Shown here: piece after piece, positions 9,016-17,651 of the stretch
Position numbering within the stretch: position 1 is the stretch's first letter
How the letters are laid out: every line of letters begins with the position of its first letter
Origin: JBLHKS01 sp047620505
Lineage (GTDB): Bacteria; Verrucomicrobiota; Verrucomicrobiia; Verrucomicrobiales; DEV007
NCBI GenBank assembly: GCA_047620505.1
Contig: JBLHKS010000009.1
Location: forward strand, 1-64,000
DNA: 64,000 nucleotides
Direction of reading: 5' to 3'
Program-made: the position numbers and the translations under genes
Notes under the pieces: model-generated
The model's input: only the letters and a program-made list of their open reading frames with translations
The model's database searches: none
Told to the model about the DNA's origin: nothing

Positions 9016-9483
9016 TCAGCCTCCCGCAGCTGCCGCAAATCCGGACAACGTCACGTTCGTCAAACCGACTTCAGCCAGTGTATTCAAGACGTCCAGAAAG
9101 CGTTGGCTCTTAGCTGAATCTTCCGCAGAAATAATAACGACTGGCTGTTTGTCGCCAGAACTCTTGGCAACAGCGTTGTAACGCTCGAGCGCGACCTTCA
9201 ACCCCGGAAGTTCCCGCTGGCTGGGATCGGAATCCACAATATCGTCGTTGTACTTGACGATACCGGTTCCAGTCAGTTGGATTCGCGCCTCGTCGATCGG
9301 TACTTTGGAACTGTTGGCCTGATCCGTCGTCGGAAGCGTCATCTGAATGTCGGCCTCGGCCGGCTGGAGCGTCGAAGTCGCGACGAAATAGATCAAAAGA
9401 AGGAAACTGACGTCAATCAGCGACGACATGTCCAAAGTGGGCTCTTCGGCATCGAGACCTGAGAATTTTCGTTTTCTAGCCAT
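9016..9483 (-). CDS. exbD: ExbD/TolR-family biopolymer transport protein (second paralogue)
   Basis: 155 residues. The N-terminus is basic (MARKRKFSG) and the membrane helix is LIDVSFLLLIYFVATST (about 22-38) with the conserved Asp. The periplasmic domain shares block order with the third paralogue: TLPTTDQ, then SQRELPGL, then QRFLDVLNTLAEVGLTNVTL near the C-terminus. The matching end of the third paralogue reads QRFLDVMNCLATVDISNVTL. The gaps are 22 bp to the first paralogue and 40 bp to the third, so they form one transcription unit. ExbD normally works as a dimer within an ExbB pentamer; two or three different chains here could allow heteromeric stators. Confidence 0.9.
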   Translation of the reverse strand: MARKRKFSGLDAEEPTLDMSSLIDVSFLLLIYFVATSTLQPAEADIQMTLPTTDQANSSKVPIDEARIQLTGTGIVKYNDDIVDSDPSQRELPGLKVALERYNAVAKSSGDKQPVVIISAEDSAKSQRFLDVLNTLAEVGLTNVTLSGFAAAAGG

Positions 9484-9505
9484 GGGGTTTTCTTCTCAAA
9501 AAAGG

Positions 9506-10000
9506 TTAATCGACGGGGTCGTATTGTTTGTTGGGATCAGCGAAGGCGGCGAAAACCACCTTGATCACCTGTGAGTTCGCGCCGGCCTCAACCACTTCGC
9601 GAATCCGCTTCACTTCGACGCCTTTGTCTGCTCGAACGTGAAGAACGCTCTCAGGCCGACTCGGCGCGGTGTCGTTTTCGTCCTTAATCAAACCGATATA
9701 GGCTTCGACTTCTCCCATTCCCACACCCGGTAAGGCCAGGATTTGATCTTCGCCACCACCGCCAGTGACCGTGCCGTCCGGTCGGATGTTCACGAGAATT
9801 CGCCCTCGGGCGTCACTCTGCTTTTTCGCGGCCGTCGCAATCGGCGGCTGAACTTTCGGGTCAATCGGGACGATGATAATCGTCGAAGCGACCATGAAGA
9901 AAATCAGCAGCAGGAAAACCATGTCGATCATCGGCGACATGTCCATTTTCAGGTCTTCCAGCTTTCCAGACTGTGCGTTTCGGAGTTTTGCGGACGCCAT
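9506..10000 (-). CDS. exbD: ExbD/TolR-family biopolymer transport protein (first paralogue)
   Basis: 164 residues. The membrane segment is MSPMIDMVFLLLIFFMVAST (about 21-40) with the family Asp in the helix. The periplasmic part (GRILVNIRPDGTVTGGGG..., about 85 onward, and VLHVRADKGVEVKRIREVVEAG near 120) matches the usual ExbD/TolR fold with the conserved R-x-D-x-x-V pattern. It is more divergent from the two downstream copies than they are from each other. It lies 120 bp after exbB and presumably forms the core channel pair with it. Confidence 0.92.
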   Translation of the reverse strand: MASAKLRNAQSGKLEDLKMDMSPMIDMVFLLLIFFMVASTIIIVPIDPKVQPPIATAAKKQSDARGRILVNIRPDGTVTGGGGEDQILALPGVGMGEVEAYIGLIKDENDTAPSRPESVLHVRADKGVEVKRIREVVEAGANSQVIKVVFAAFADPNKQYDPVD

Positions 10001-10120
10001 GGTAGGGGATTCTCAGGGTTTAGTTCGGGCGCGAGCGCCCAGTCTTCCTCCACGCTCGCTCAAGACGGGCGCGGAGGGTTTGTCGTCGAAATCGCGATTT
10101 TCCAACCGCTCAATCGATTG

Positions 10121-10960
10121 CTATTCGGCGAGTCCTTCAGGGACCTTAGCCATTTGGCTCTCAGCGTTAACGGTTGCCAGAGCCGCGTCCATCGCGTCAG
10201 AGGCTGCTTTGTGGGCGTTGCCGATATTTGAGGCGAGCCAGTTACGGAAAATCACGTAGAACACGAGAGCCGGGAGTGCGACGACGAGGCCGCCAGCCGT
10301 GGTGTAAAGTGCTTCCGAGATGTTGTTCGCGAGAGCGGATGCGTTCGAGCCTTTCCCGATTCCGAGAGTGGCGAACGCCTTGATCATACCGGAGACAGTT
10401 CCAAGCAGTCCGACCATCGGCGCCATCTGCGCGACGACCGAGATGTAGGAAATCCAGTTCATGTAAGAGCCGGTTTCGCGAGTCGTGAAGTCCGCGATTG
10501 CGTCTTCGACATCTTCGCGGCCCAGAGTCTCCGGGTCAGTCGCGTCGACATTCGGCAGAGCGCTTGCGAGCATCCGTCCGAGGAAAGATGGACTAGCAGC
10601 TGCTGTCTCGATCGCTGAGCGGACTCGGACTTGAGCCATCAGATCGAGAATCTGCATCTGCAGGACTTTCGGCGTAAATTTGCCGCCCATCATCTGCAGG
10701 AGGTTGAACACGATGAGCGTAACCAGAACAACCGAGAGCAATCCGAGCACTCCCATCCAGAGGCCGCCTTTTTTGATCTCATCGAGAAAGCTTCCATCTT
10801 TCTTTTCTTCGCCGTCGCCGTCGGCACCGTCAGTCGCGGCCGCAGCATCTGCCCCGTCGGCCTGAGCGGCCAGTTCTGGGGTCATCATGAAAAAGGTGAC
10901 AACCAGGAGGGAAAGGCCGATGAGCCACCAGGTTCGATTCGAGGGATTCTTCACAAGCAT
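10121..10960 (-). CDS. exbB: ExbB/TolQ/MotA-family proton channel protein
   Basis: First gene of the minus-strand operon. An N-terminal hydrophobic segment (about 11-31, possibly a signal peptide) is followed by an acidic Ala/Asp/Gly linker. Three membrane helices follow, the first at about 68-88 (LWMGVLGLLSVVLVTLIVFNLL). The conserved MotA/TolQ/ExbB signature APMVGLLGTVSGMIKAF lies at about 175-191, and TTAGGLVVALPALVFYVIF at about 215-233. With ExbD it would conduct protons to power work across the periplasm. The N-terminal extension before the first core helix is longer than in E. coli ExbB but is common in PVC bacteria. A near-perfect palindrome (10595-10605) encodes TAAAS. Confidence 0.92.
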   Translation of the reverse strand: MLVKNPSNRTWWLIGLSLLVVTFFMMTPELAAQADGADAAAATDGADGDGEEKKDGSFLDEIKKGGLWMGVLGLLSVVLVTLIVFNLLQMMGGKFTPKVLQMQILDLMAQVRVRSAIETAAASPSFLGRMLASALPNVDATDPETLGREDVEDAIADFTTRETGSYMNWISYISVVAQMAPMVGLLGTVSGMIKAFATLGIGKGSNASALANNISEALYTTAGGLVVALPALVFYVIFRNWLASNIGNAHKAASDAMDAALATVNAESQMAKVPEGLAE

Positions 10961-11211
10961 GAGTGAGAGTGGGTAGTTTGAGGTTTCCGAAGAGGTTGGA
11001 TTTTGTTGAAGACGTCAGTTCTGGCGCAATCAGGGCGGGTCTGTAAAGTAGAATCCCTCAAAAACATCACGTTTTCTCTGATTTTTCAAACGATTCAGCC
11101 GGGGCGGATCTTAGGAAGAAGAATTCAACGCACTGGTTGGTGCCTTTCGTTAGCGATGATTATCTGGTTGTAATCGCCTCCCGCAAGGGTCCAGTTTATC
11201 GATCCTCAGCC
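10961..11211. other. Divergent intergenic region between exbB and pilT
   Basis: About 250 bp separating oppositely oriented genes, so it must hold promoters for both. I see no convincing -35/-10 pair, and no hairpin stronger than short A/T-rich stretches near 11060-11095. An in-frame ATG at 11137 would lengthen PilT by 25 residues that do not look like the family, so I treat that stretch as leader. Confidence 0.4.
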
Positions 11212-12300
11212 ATGTCTAAAATCGTCGAATATCTCCAAACCATGGTCTCCATCGGGGGATCTGATCTCCACCTGACCGTCGGTGCTCCGCCAAACGCACG
11301 GGTCGATGGGACGATGCGTCCGATCGCTCGGGAACCGCTCGATCGAGACGCGGTCTACCAGCTGGTGATGGCGATTTTGTCCGATCGGCAACGATCCGTG
11401 CTGGAAGAAAAACTGGAGCTCGATTTTGCGATCAACATCGATTCACTCGGACGTTTTCGAGGCAACGCTCACTACAATCGGGGCTCTGTGGAGGCTGCTT
11501 TCCGGTTCATTCCGGACGAAATCCCCGAACTGGCGGCTCTCGGCCATCAACCGATCGTGGAGCAGCTTTGCGAATTGCGGCGCGGGCTGATTCTGGTCAC
11601 CGGCATCACCGGATCCGGAAAAACGACCACGCTCGCCTCGATGATCAAACGCATCAGCGAAGTCCGAAGCGGAGTGATCATTTCGATCGAGGACCCGATC
11701 GAATTCATCTTCAAACACAGCCGGAGCATCGTGAAACAGCGCGAAGTCGGCCAGGACACGCTTAGCTTTTCCGCCGCGCTGCGCCACACCCTTCGCCAGG
11801 ACCCGGACGTGATCCTCGTCAGCGAAATGCGCGATCTCGAAACGATGCAGGCCGCCGTCACCGCTGCGGAAACCGGCCACCTCGTCCTGAGCACGCTCCA
11901 CACGATCGACGCCCCGAAAGCGCTCGATCGAATGGTCGATGCGTTTCCTGCGGCGCAGCAGGGCCAGATCATCGCACAGCTCGCCAACAGCCTCGAAGCC
12001 GTGATTTCCCAGCGGCTCCTCCCGCACGCCAGCGGCGAAGGCCGGATTCTCGCATCCGAGGTGATGATGATGAATTACGCGATTCGAACCTGTCTTCGGC
12101 AGAAAAAATTCGAGCAGATTCTCGGCCTGATGGAAATTGGCTCCAAGGAAGGAATGCACACGATCGATGAAAACCTCAGTCATTTGATTCAGCAGGGGCA
12201 GATCGGGGTGGACGACGCCTTGGCCAACTGCCGGGACCCCGGGATGATCGAACAGGCGATCGCAAATAGCCCGATGGCTCAGGCCCAGACCCGGCGGTAG
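11212..12300 (+). CDS. pilT: Type IV pilus retraction ATPase PilT
   Basis: Cytoplasmic hexameric ATPase that depolymerises type IV pili and drives twitching and DNA uptake. I chose ATG at 11212 because MSKIVEYLQTMVSIGGSDLHLTVG is the canonical PilT N-terminus. Visible motifs are the PAS-like N-domain, Walker A GITGSGKTTT (about 131), the Asp box SIEDPIEFI (about 158), Walker B QDPDVILVSEMRD (about 199), and the His box around AETGHLVLSTLHT (about 220). The C-terminal part (NYAIRTCLRQKKFEQI) is PilT-like rather than PilB-like. 363 residues is normal. No other pilus gene is in the window, as is usual for scattered PVC pil genes. Confidence 0.95.
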   Translation: MSKIVEYLQTMVSIGGSDLHLTVGAPPNARVDGTMRPIAREPLDRDAVYQLVMAILSDRQRSVLEEKLELDFAINIDSLGRFRGNAHYNRGSVEAAFRFIPDEIPELAALGHQPIVEQLCELRRGLILVTGITGSGKTTTLASMIKRISEVRSGVIISIEDPIEFIFKHSRSIVKQREVGQDTLSFSAALRHTLRQDPDVILVSEMRDLETMQAAVTAAETGHLVLSTLHTIDAPKALDRMVDAFPAAQQGQIIAQLANSLEAVISQRLLPHASGEGRILASEVMMMNYAIRTCLRQKKFEQILGLMEIGSKEGMHTIDENLSHLIQQGQIGVDDALANCRDPGMIEQAIANSPMAQAQTRR

Positions 12301-12316
12301 CCGAATCGGCAGAGGT

Positions 12317-12328
12317 CAGCAGCTGCTG
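12317..12328. repeat. CAGCAGCTGCTG palindrome, copy 3 (intergenic)
   Basis: Exact copy flanked T...G, beginning 17 bp after the pilT stop and outside any supported gene. It shows that the motif does not depend on coding. Confidence 0.9.
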
Positions 12329-12374
12329 GCCGGAAAACCGCGCAGAAGCGGATTCGGAACTTCGTGATTGCCTG

Positions 12375-12394
12375 TTTTCTCAAATTTGAGAAAA
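12375..12394. promoter_or_regulatory. Perfect 20-bp palindrome upstream of gltB
   Basis: The half-site TTTTCTCAAA is followed directly by its exact reverse complement. It lies 75 bp after pilT and 196 bp before gltB within an otherwise featureless 289-bp gap (12301-12589). It could be an operator for gltB or a weak terminator for pilT, since TTTT follows at 12395-12398. The absence of a loop-forming GC stem makes an operator somewhat more likely. Confidence 0.45.
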
Positions 12395-12589
12395 TTTTCC
12401 TCTCCGCCTTCGGATTGAAATTTGACGAAAGGCCAACTCTGCCGAAATTAGGCGGCCCGCGATCCGGCGGGCGATTTTCGGAGAAGCCGAGACGCCCTTT
12501 GATCGCAGGGCTCGTATTCGTGGTTGGATCGGCTCAGAAAAGGCTGCTCCGACCCCGAAACCCGACAACCAACGGCTTTCCACCTACCC

Positions 12590-15500
12590 ATGCAGAAGCA
12601 CAAGCATCTGAATCAGCACTATCCCCAGGTCCAAGGCACGCTCCATCGTCCGGAGCTGGAGCGCGACGCGTGTGGCGTCGGCGTCGTCGCGCACATCCGC
12701 GGCGAACGCAGCAACGAGATTCTCAAATCCGGCCTCACCAGCGTCTGCAACGTCGTCCATCGCGGCGCGATCGATCCTGATCACAAGACCGGCGACGGTG
12801 CCGGCGTCCTCACCCAGCTCCCCTACAAAATTCTGATTCCGGCAGCTGCTGAGTTCGGTGCAGAAGTCGCAGAAAAAGATCTTGGTGTCGGCGTGTTTTT
12901 TCTGCCAACCGGCGACGAAGCTGGCCAGACGAAGGTCAAAGATTTGGCCAAGTCCATTCTCAATCGCCGCGGAATCGGCCTGATCGGCTGGCGGAAAGTT
13001 CCGATCAATCCGGACGAACTCGGCGAGCTGCCGCGCAAAACGATGCCCGAAATCCAGCAGCTGCTGGTTTCGCGCGGGCCGGCGATGGACGACGATCAGT
13101 TCGAGCGCGCTCTTTTCATGACGCGCCGCGAAATCGAGCAGGGCGTCAAAGACGACGTCGATGGGCTCTACATCGCCTCGTTTTCGCACCGCACGATTTC
13201 CTACAAAGGCCTCGCCCTGCCAGCCGCGCTGATCGCGTTTTACGACGACCTTCAAAACCCGGATTACGAGACCGCGATCTGCCTTTACCACCAGCGATTC
13301 TCAACAAACACGTTTCCTTCCTGGCCACTGGGGCAGCCGTTCCGGATGCTCGCCCACAACGGCGAAATCAACACGCTGCGGGGCAACCGAAATTGGCTTA
13401 ATTCGAGCGAAAAGGACTTCCAAAGCGAGCTTTGGGGCGACGACGTCAATCTGCTCAAAGAGGTGATCAACCCGGAGGATTCTGACTCTGCTAGTCTCGA
13501 TTCGGCGCTCGAACTTTTCGTCTTGTCAGGCCGTTCTGCGCCTCACGCGATGGCGATGCTCGTGCCGCCAGCCTGGCGGATCGATCCCGAGACAAGCGAA
13601 GAGGAAAAAGCATTCTACCAGTACAACCGCTGCTTCCAGGAGCCATGGGACGGACCGGCCGCGCTGGTCTTCACCGATGGCCGGACAGTCGCGGCGACGC
13701 TCGATCGAAACGGTCTTCGCCCAGCACGTTTCAAGCTGACGAAGGACGGAATTTTCACTCTCGGCTCTGAAGTCGGCACCGCGCATTTCGACGACGCCGA
13801 TGTGATTCGCAAAGGCCGCCTCGCGCCGGGCGAAATGATCTCGATCGACATCGAAAACGGCACAGGTCTTCAGGAAAACGCCGAGCTTAAGAAAAACCTC
13901 GCCGCGCGCCGCCCGTACGGCCAGTGGCTTGACGAGCATCGTCTTGAATTCTCCAAAATCACCGACTCCAAGCCGCGCAAGCCAGAGGGCGATCTCGACA
14001 TCCTGACATTGACCCAAAAGCAGGTCACTTTCGACATCAACAAGGAGGAAATGGACATGATCCTGACTCCGATGATCCAGAAGGGCGAGGAACTGACCTA
14101 CTCGATGGGCGACGACGCCGCGCTCTCGGTTTTGTCGACGCTTCCGAAGGCGCTTCCGACCTATTTCAAGCAGCTCTTCGCCCAAGTCACGAACCCGCCG
14201 ATCGACTCGATCCGCGAGCGGCTCGTGATGACGCTTAACGTCAATCTTGGCTGGCAGCGTAACCTTCTTGTTGAGACACCGAAGCACGCCAAAGTCGTTC
14301 ACCTCACGAGTCCGATTCTCCTCGATCATCAGGTGGAGAAATTGAGCGATCTCGAAGAGCAGGGCTTCCCAGCGCGGACGATCGACACGACGTGGGCAGC
14401 TGCTGACGGCGAGGCCGGTCTCGAAGCGGCGATTGCCCGGATCTGCGAGCTCGCGGAGAAGGCTGCTGACGACAAAATCCGGATCCTGATTTTGAGCGAT
14501 CGCAAAGTCGATCACGAGCACGTTCCGGTCCCGATGTTGATGGCCGTCGGCGCGGTCCACCACCATTTGAACCGCGCTCACAAGCGGATGTGGCTTTCGA
14601 TCGTGGCCGACACCGGCGAAGTCCGCGACACTCACAGCGCAGCCACGATGTTCGGCTTTGGAGCCCAGGCGCTCTGCCCGTATCTCGCGGTCGAATCGAT
14701 TCGCGAGATCGTGGAAAACGATCGAAACGGCAAGCTCGGCGTCGACTACGAACAAGCGGTCAATAATTACGTTAGCGGCCTCGAAAAGGGCGTGCTCAAG
14801 ATCATGTCCAAAATGGGCATCAGCGTTTTGAGTTCCTACCAGGGTGCCCAGATTTTCGAAGCGATCGGTCTGAATTTTAAAGTCATCAACCGCTGTTTCT
14901 CCGGCACGCCTTCGCAAGTCGAAGGAGTCGGATTCTGGGAGCTCGCAGCCGATTGCCTTCGCCGTCACGATACTGGTTTTGGTCTGCCCGATTCGGAAGC
15001 GGACAACGCCAAGCCGCTCAAGCTCGGTGATCCGGGTTACAATCGCTTTCGCCGAGGCGCTGAGCGTCACGGCATGCCGACTTCGGTTCTGAAAAATTTC
15101 CACACGTTCGTCAAAGACGGCGACCCGGAAAAGTACGAAAAATACGTCGAAGATCTCAAAGCGCATCACCCGGTCGCGCTCAAAGACTTGATGGAAATCG
15201 TCCCTAACGGAAGTCCTATTCCAATCAGCGAAGTCGAGCCGATTGAAGACATCCGACGCCGTTTCACGACCGCTGCGATGTCGCTTGGCGCGCTCGGTCC
15301 CGAGGCTCACGAGACTTTGGCAATCGCGATGAACCGGATCGGCGGAAAGTCCGATTCCGGCGAAGGCGGCGAAGATCCGAAGCGTTTCAAGCCGTATGAA
15401 AACGGCGATTGGGCGAACTCCAAAATCAAGCAGGTCGCCTCCGGCCGCTTCGGCGTGAACACCCATTATTTGATGAACGCTGAAGAGCTTGAGATCAAAA

Positions 15501-17173
15501 TGGCGCAGGGCGCGAAGCCCGGTGAAGGCGGGCAGCTGCCAGGCCACAAGGTCAACGAACTGATCGCGCGGCTTAGGAATACAAAGCCGGGCGTGACGCT
15601 GATTTCGCCGCCGCCACACCACGATATTTATTCGATTGAGGACCTCGCCCAGCTGATCCACGACCTCAAAGAGGTCAATCCGAAGGCTCGCGTAACGGTC
15701 AAGCTCGTCGCCGAAACTGGTGTCGGCACGATCGCCGCTGGCGTGGTCAAAGCGAACGCCGACACGATCCTGATTTCCGGCCACGACGGCGGAACGGGCG
15801 CATCGCCGCTCAGCTCGATCAAACACGCCGGTCTGCCTTGGGAACTTGGCCTCGCCGAGACTCAGCAGGTGCTCATGCTCAACAACCTGAGACACCGCGT
15901 GACGCTCCGAACCGACGGCGGAATGCGCAACGGCAAGGACATCATAATGGCCGCGATCCTCGGCGCTGAGGAGTTCAACTTTGGCACAATCGCGATGATC
16001 GCGATGGGCTGCGTTTACGTTCGCAAGTGTCATCTCAACACCTGCCCCGTCGGAATCGCGACGCAGGATCCGAAGTACCGCAAAAAGTTCACCGGCAAGC
16101 CTGAGCACGTCGTGAATTTCTTCAACGCCGTCGCGCACGAAGTTCGCGAGCACATGGCGGCTTTGGGCATTGCCAAACTCGACGATCTCATCGGTCGCCC
16201 GGAGTTTTTGAAGCAGCGCGAAATCATCGACCATCCGAAAGCGAACACGGTCGATTTGAGCCGGGTTTTGAAGGACGTCGCGAAAGAAGCCGGCCAGCAG
16301 CTGCCGAGAATTCGTCAGTGGGAGCGCAACCGGATCGAGCAGGATCCGCCGCTCGATAAGCAGATCATCGAGGACGTCCGCGGCACGATCGAGGACGGTG
16401 TCTCGAAGGTTTCGAAGAGCTACGAAATCGGAAACACGAATCGCAATGTCGGCACGATGCTCAGCGGAGCGATCGCCGAAAAATGGGCGAATGACGGAAT
16501 TCCAGACGGCACGATCGACATCCAGCTCACCGGAAGCGCCGGCCAGAGCCTCGGCACGTTTCTCTGCGGCGGTGTTCGGCTGACTTTGACCGGTGAGGCG
16601 AACGACTACGTCGGCAAAGGCATGTCCGGCGGTGAAATCATCGTCAAAGCCCCGACTGAGCGCGGCTTCGAATGCTGGGAAAACTCGATCATCGGCAACA
16701 CCGTGATGTACGGCGCGACGGCGGGCCACCTCTTCGCGAACGGCCATGCTGGCGAGCGTTTCTGCGTCCGAAACTCCGGCGGCGTCGCTGTTGTCGAAGG
16801 CACCGGCGATCACTGCTGCGAGTACATGACTGGCGGCCTTGTTGTGATTCTCGGGAAGACCGGGAAAAATTTCGGAGCCGGCATGAGCGGTGGTCTGGCG
16901 TTCGCTTACGACGAAGACGGGCATTTCGACATCAAGCTTAACGCTGGCATGGTCGAAGTCCGCGATCTCGTCGATCAAGAGGACATCGACACGGTCAAAG
17001 CGCTGATCCGCCGTCATTTCGAATACACCGGCAGCGACCGCGCGAAGGAAATTCTTGAAAACTGGGACAGTGCCCGGGCGAAGTTCCGCAAGGTCCAGCC
17101 AAAGGCGGATGTCGCGGTGAAGATCGAGGAGGAGAAGCCAGCGGCGAAGGAATTGGCGACTGCGCCAATTTAA
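12590..17173 (+). CDS. gltB: Glutamate synthase large subunit (GOGAT alpha)
   Basis: Makes two glutamates from glutamine and 2-oxoglutarate. Start ATG 12590 is chosen because a short propeptide then precedes the catalytic Cys of ERDACGVG (Cys28), which becomes N-terminal after processing. Order: class II glutamine amidotransferase (about 28-430; HQRFSTNTFPSWPLGQPFRMLAHNGEINT), central domain, FMN/2-oxoglutarate synthase domain (about 800-1200), and the [3Fe-4S] cluster motif CVYVRKCHLNTCPVG (about 1142). The C-terminal beta-helix GXGXG domain (LTGSAGQSLGTFLCGGV...) follows at about 1310-1460. 1527 residues is typical. No gltD lies nearby. The last codons (17117-17164) are duplicated 266 bp downstream. 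A long antisense frame over this gene is a codon-bias shadow. Holds one exact palindrome (QQLL). Confidence 0.97.
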   Translation: MQKHKHLNQHYPQVQGTLHRPELERDACGVGVVAHIRGERSNEILKSGLTSVCNVVHRGAIDPDHKTGDGAGVLTQLPYKILIPAAAEFGAEVAEKDLGVGVFFLPTGDEAGQTKVKDLAKSILNRRGIGLIGWRKVPINPDELGELPRKTMPEIQQLLVSRGPAMDDDQFERALFMTRREIEQGVKDDVDGLYIASFSHRTISYKGLALPAALIAFYDDLQNPDYETAICLYHQRFSTNTFPSWPLGQPFRMLAHNGEINTLRGNRNWLNSSEKDFQSELWGDDVNLLKEVINPEDSDSASLDSALELFVLSGRSAPHAMAMLVPPAWRIDPETSEEEKAFYQYNRCFQEPWDGPAALVFTDGRTVAATLDRNGLRPARFKLTKDGIFTLGSEVGTAHFDDADVIRKGRLAPGEMISIDIENGTGLQENAELKKNLAARRPYGQWLDEHRLEFSKITDSKPRKPEGDLDILTLTQKQVTFDINKEEMDMILTPMIQKGEELTYSMGDDAALSVLSTLPKALPTYFKQLFAQVTNPPIDSIRERLVMTLNVNLGWQRNLLVETPKHAKVVHLTSPILLDHQVEKLSDLEEQGFPARTIDTTWAAADGEAGLEAAIARICELAEKAADDKIRILILSDRKVDHEHVPVPMLMAVGAVHHHLNRAHKRMWLSIVADTGEVRDTHSAATMFGFGAQALCPYLAVESIREIVENDRNGKLGVDYEQAVNNYVSGLEKGVLKIMSKMGISVLSSYQGAQIFEAIGLNFKVINRCFSGTPSQVEGVGFWELAADCLRRHDTGFGLPDSEADNAKPLKLGDPGYNRFRRGAERHGMPTSVLKNFHTFVKDGDPEKYEKYVEDLKAHHPVALKDLMEIVPNGSPIPISEVEPIEDIRRRFTTAAMSLGALGPEAHETLAIAMNRIGGKSDSGEGGEDPKRFKPYENGDWANSKIKQVASGRFGVNTHYLMNAEELEIKMAQGAKPGEGGQLPGHKVNELIARLRNTKPGVTLISPPPHHDIYSIEDLAQLIHDLKEVNPKARVTVKLVAETGVGTIAAGVVKANADTILISGHDGGTGASPLSSIKHAGLPWELGLAETQQVLMLNNLRHRVTLRTDGGMRNGKDIIMAAILGAEEFNFGTIAMIAMGCVYVRKCHLNTCPVGIATQDPKYRKKFTGKPEHVVNFFNAVAHEVREHMAALGIAKLDDLIGRPEFLKQREIIDHPKANTVDLSRVLKDVAKEAGQQLPRIRQWERNRIEQDPPLDKQIIEDVRGTIEDGVSKVSKSYEIGNTNRNVGTMLSGAIAEKWANDGIPDGTIDIQLTGSAGQSLGTFLCGGVRLTLTGEANDYVGKGMSGGEIIVKAPTERGFECWENSIIGNTVMYGATAGHLFANGHAGERFCVRNSGGVAVVEGTGDHCCEYMTGGLVVILGKTGKNFGAGMSGGLAFAYDEDGHFDIKLNAGMVEVRDLVDQEDIDTVKALIRRHFEYTGSDRAKEILENWDSARAKFRKVQPKADVAVKIEEEKPAAKELATAPI
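13055..13066. repeat. CAGCAGCTGCTG palindrome, copy 4
   Basis: Exact copy flanked C...G within gltB, in frame as QQLL. Partial copies also occur in the same gene at 12842, 14396 and 16295. Confidence 0.9.
17117..17164 (+). repeat. 48-bp direct repeat, unit 1 (gltB 3' end)
   Basis: It begins GTGAAGATCGA and ends GAATTGGCGACTGCG. By my alignment it matches 17383-17430 at 42 of 48 positions with no gap. It encodes the gltB C-terminal VKIEEEKPAAKELATA. Confidence 0.85.
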
Positions 17174-17187
17174 TGCGATAATCGCGA

Positions 17188-17436
17188 ATGAGTTTAGCTG
17201 AGGTCAAAGCCGAGATCAGGACGTGGTCGGAGGACGAGCGCCGTAAACTCAGCGCTTTTCTGATGGCGCTCGAAGATGAAGCAGACCCAGCGGAACGAAG
17301 GAAGCTAGCCGAAAAAATCGACGACAAAGATCCTGACCACTGGATCCCTCTCGATCGAGCGCTTGAAGCATCGCAGGTGGAGGTGAAGATCGAAGTGGAA
17401 AAGCCTGCCGAGAAGGAATTGGCGACTGCGGGTTGA
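17188..17436 (+). CDS. Small addiction-module-type protein whose C-terminus copies the GltB tail
   Basis: 82 residues. Residues 1-60 (MSLAEVKAEIRTWSEDERRKL, then DKDPDHWIPLDRALE) resemble the small helical antitoxin-like proteins of PVC and cyanobacterial genomes that begin with a helix of this type and end near DPDHW. The last 18 residues (VEVKIEVEKPAEKELATAG) match the GltB C-terminus (VAVKIEEEKPAAKELATAP) at both protein and DNA level, so part of the gene is made from a duplicated gltB end. It starts 14 bp after the gltB stop, lacks a clear ribosome site, and ends overlapping the next antitoxin-like gene by 4 bp. No toxin of its own follows, so it may be orphan or part of a three-gene set. 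Confidence 0.6.
   Translation: MSLAEVKAEIRTWSEDERRKLSAFLMALEDEADPAERRKLAEKIDDKDPDHWIPLDRALEASQVEVKIEVEKPAEKELATAG
17383..17430 (+). repeat. 48-bp direct repeat, unit 2
   Basis: Diverged second copy of the gltB 3' end. It forms the end of the small addiction-module-like gene, 266 bp downstream of unit 1 (start to start). Confidence 0.85.
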
Positions 17437-17651
17437 CCGTGCTAGCTTTCGTCGTGACTGACCTCAAGGAAAAGGTTCTCTCCCTTCCGGAGGATGAAAA
17501 GCGCGACATCTTTAACGCGTTGCGCGCCAATTTGGACGAAGCCCCCCTTCTTCGAATCCTGAACGAACGGCGGCGGCTTTTCCAGTCTGGAGAAATGTCG
17601 GCCGATTCCGCCGAAGTTGTTTTCGATCGTCTCCTCGCTCGGTACTCGTGA
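17433..17651 (+). CDS. Putative type II antitoxin (addiction module component)
   Basis: About 70 residues, mostly helical: DLKEKVLSLPEDEKRDIFNA, then LNERRRLFQSGEMSADSAEVVFDRLLARYS. The pattern 'L-P-x-x-E-R/K ... R-R-x-x-x-x-x-S-G ... F-x-x-L' is that of the putative addiction module component family usually paired with RelE/ParE toxins. Possible starts are TTG 17433, GTG 17439 and GTG 17454; the choice is unresolved. Its stop overlaps the toxin GTG start by 4 bp (GTGA), the usual coupling of antitoxin and toxin. It would bind and neutralise the next protein. Confidence 0.7.
   Translation: MTVLAFVVTDLKEKVLSLPEDEKRDIFNALRANLDEAPLLRILNERRRLFQSGEMSADSAEVVFDRLLARYS

Noticed and set aside
13526..17017. 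A 1163-codon open frame on the minus strand opposite gltB
   Set aside because: It mirrors the codon bias of gltB, shows no domain or plausible start, and lies wholly inside a certain gene.
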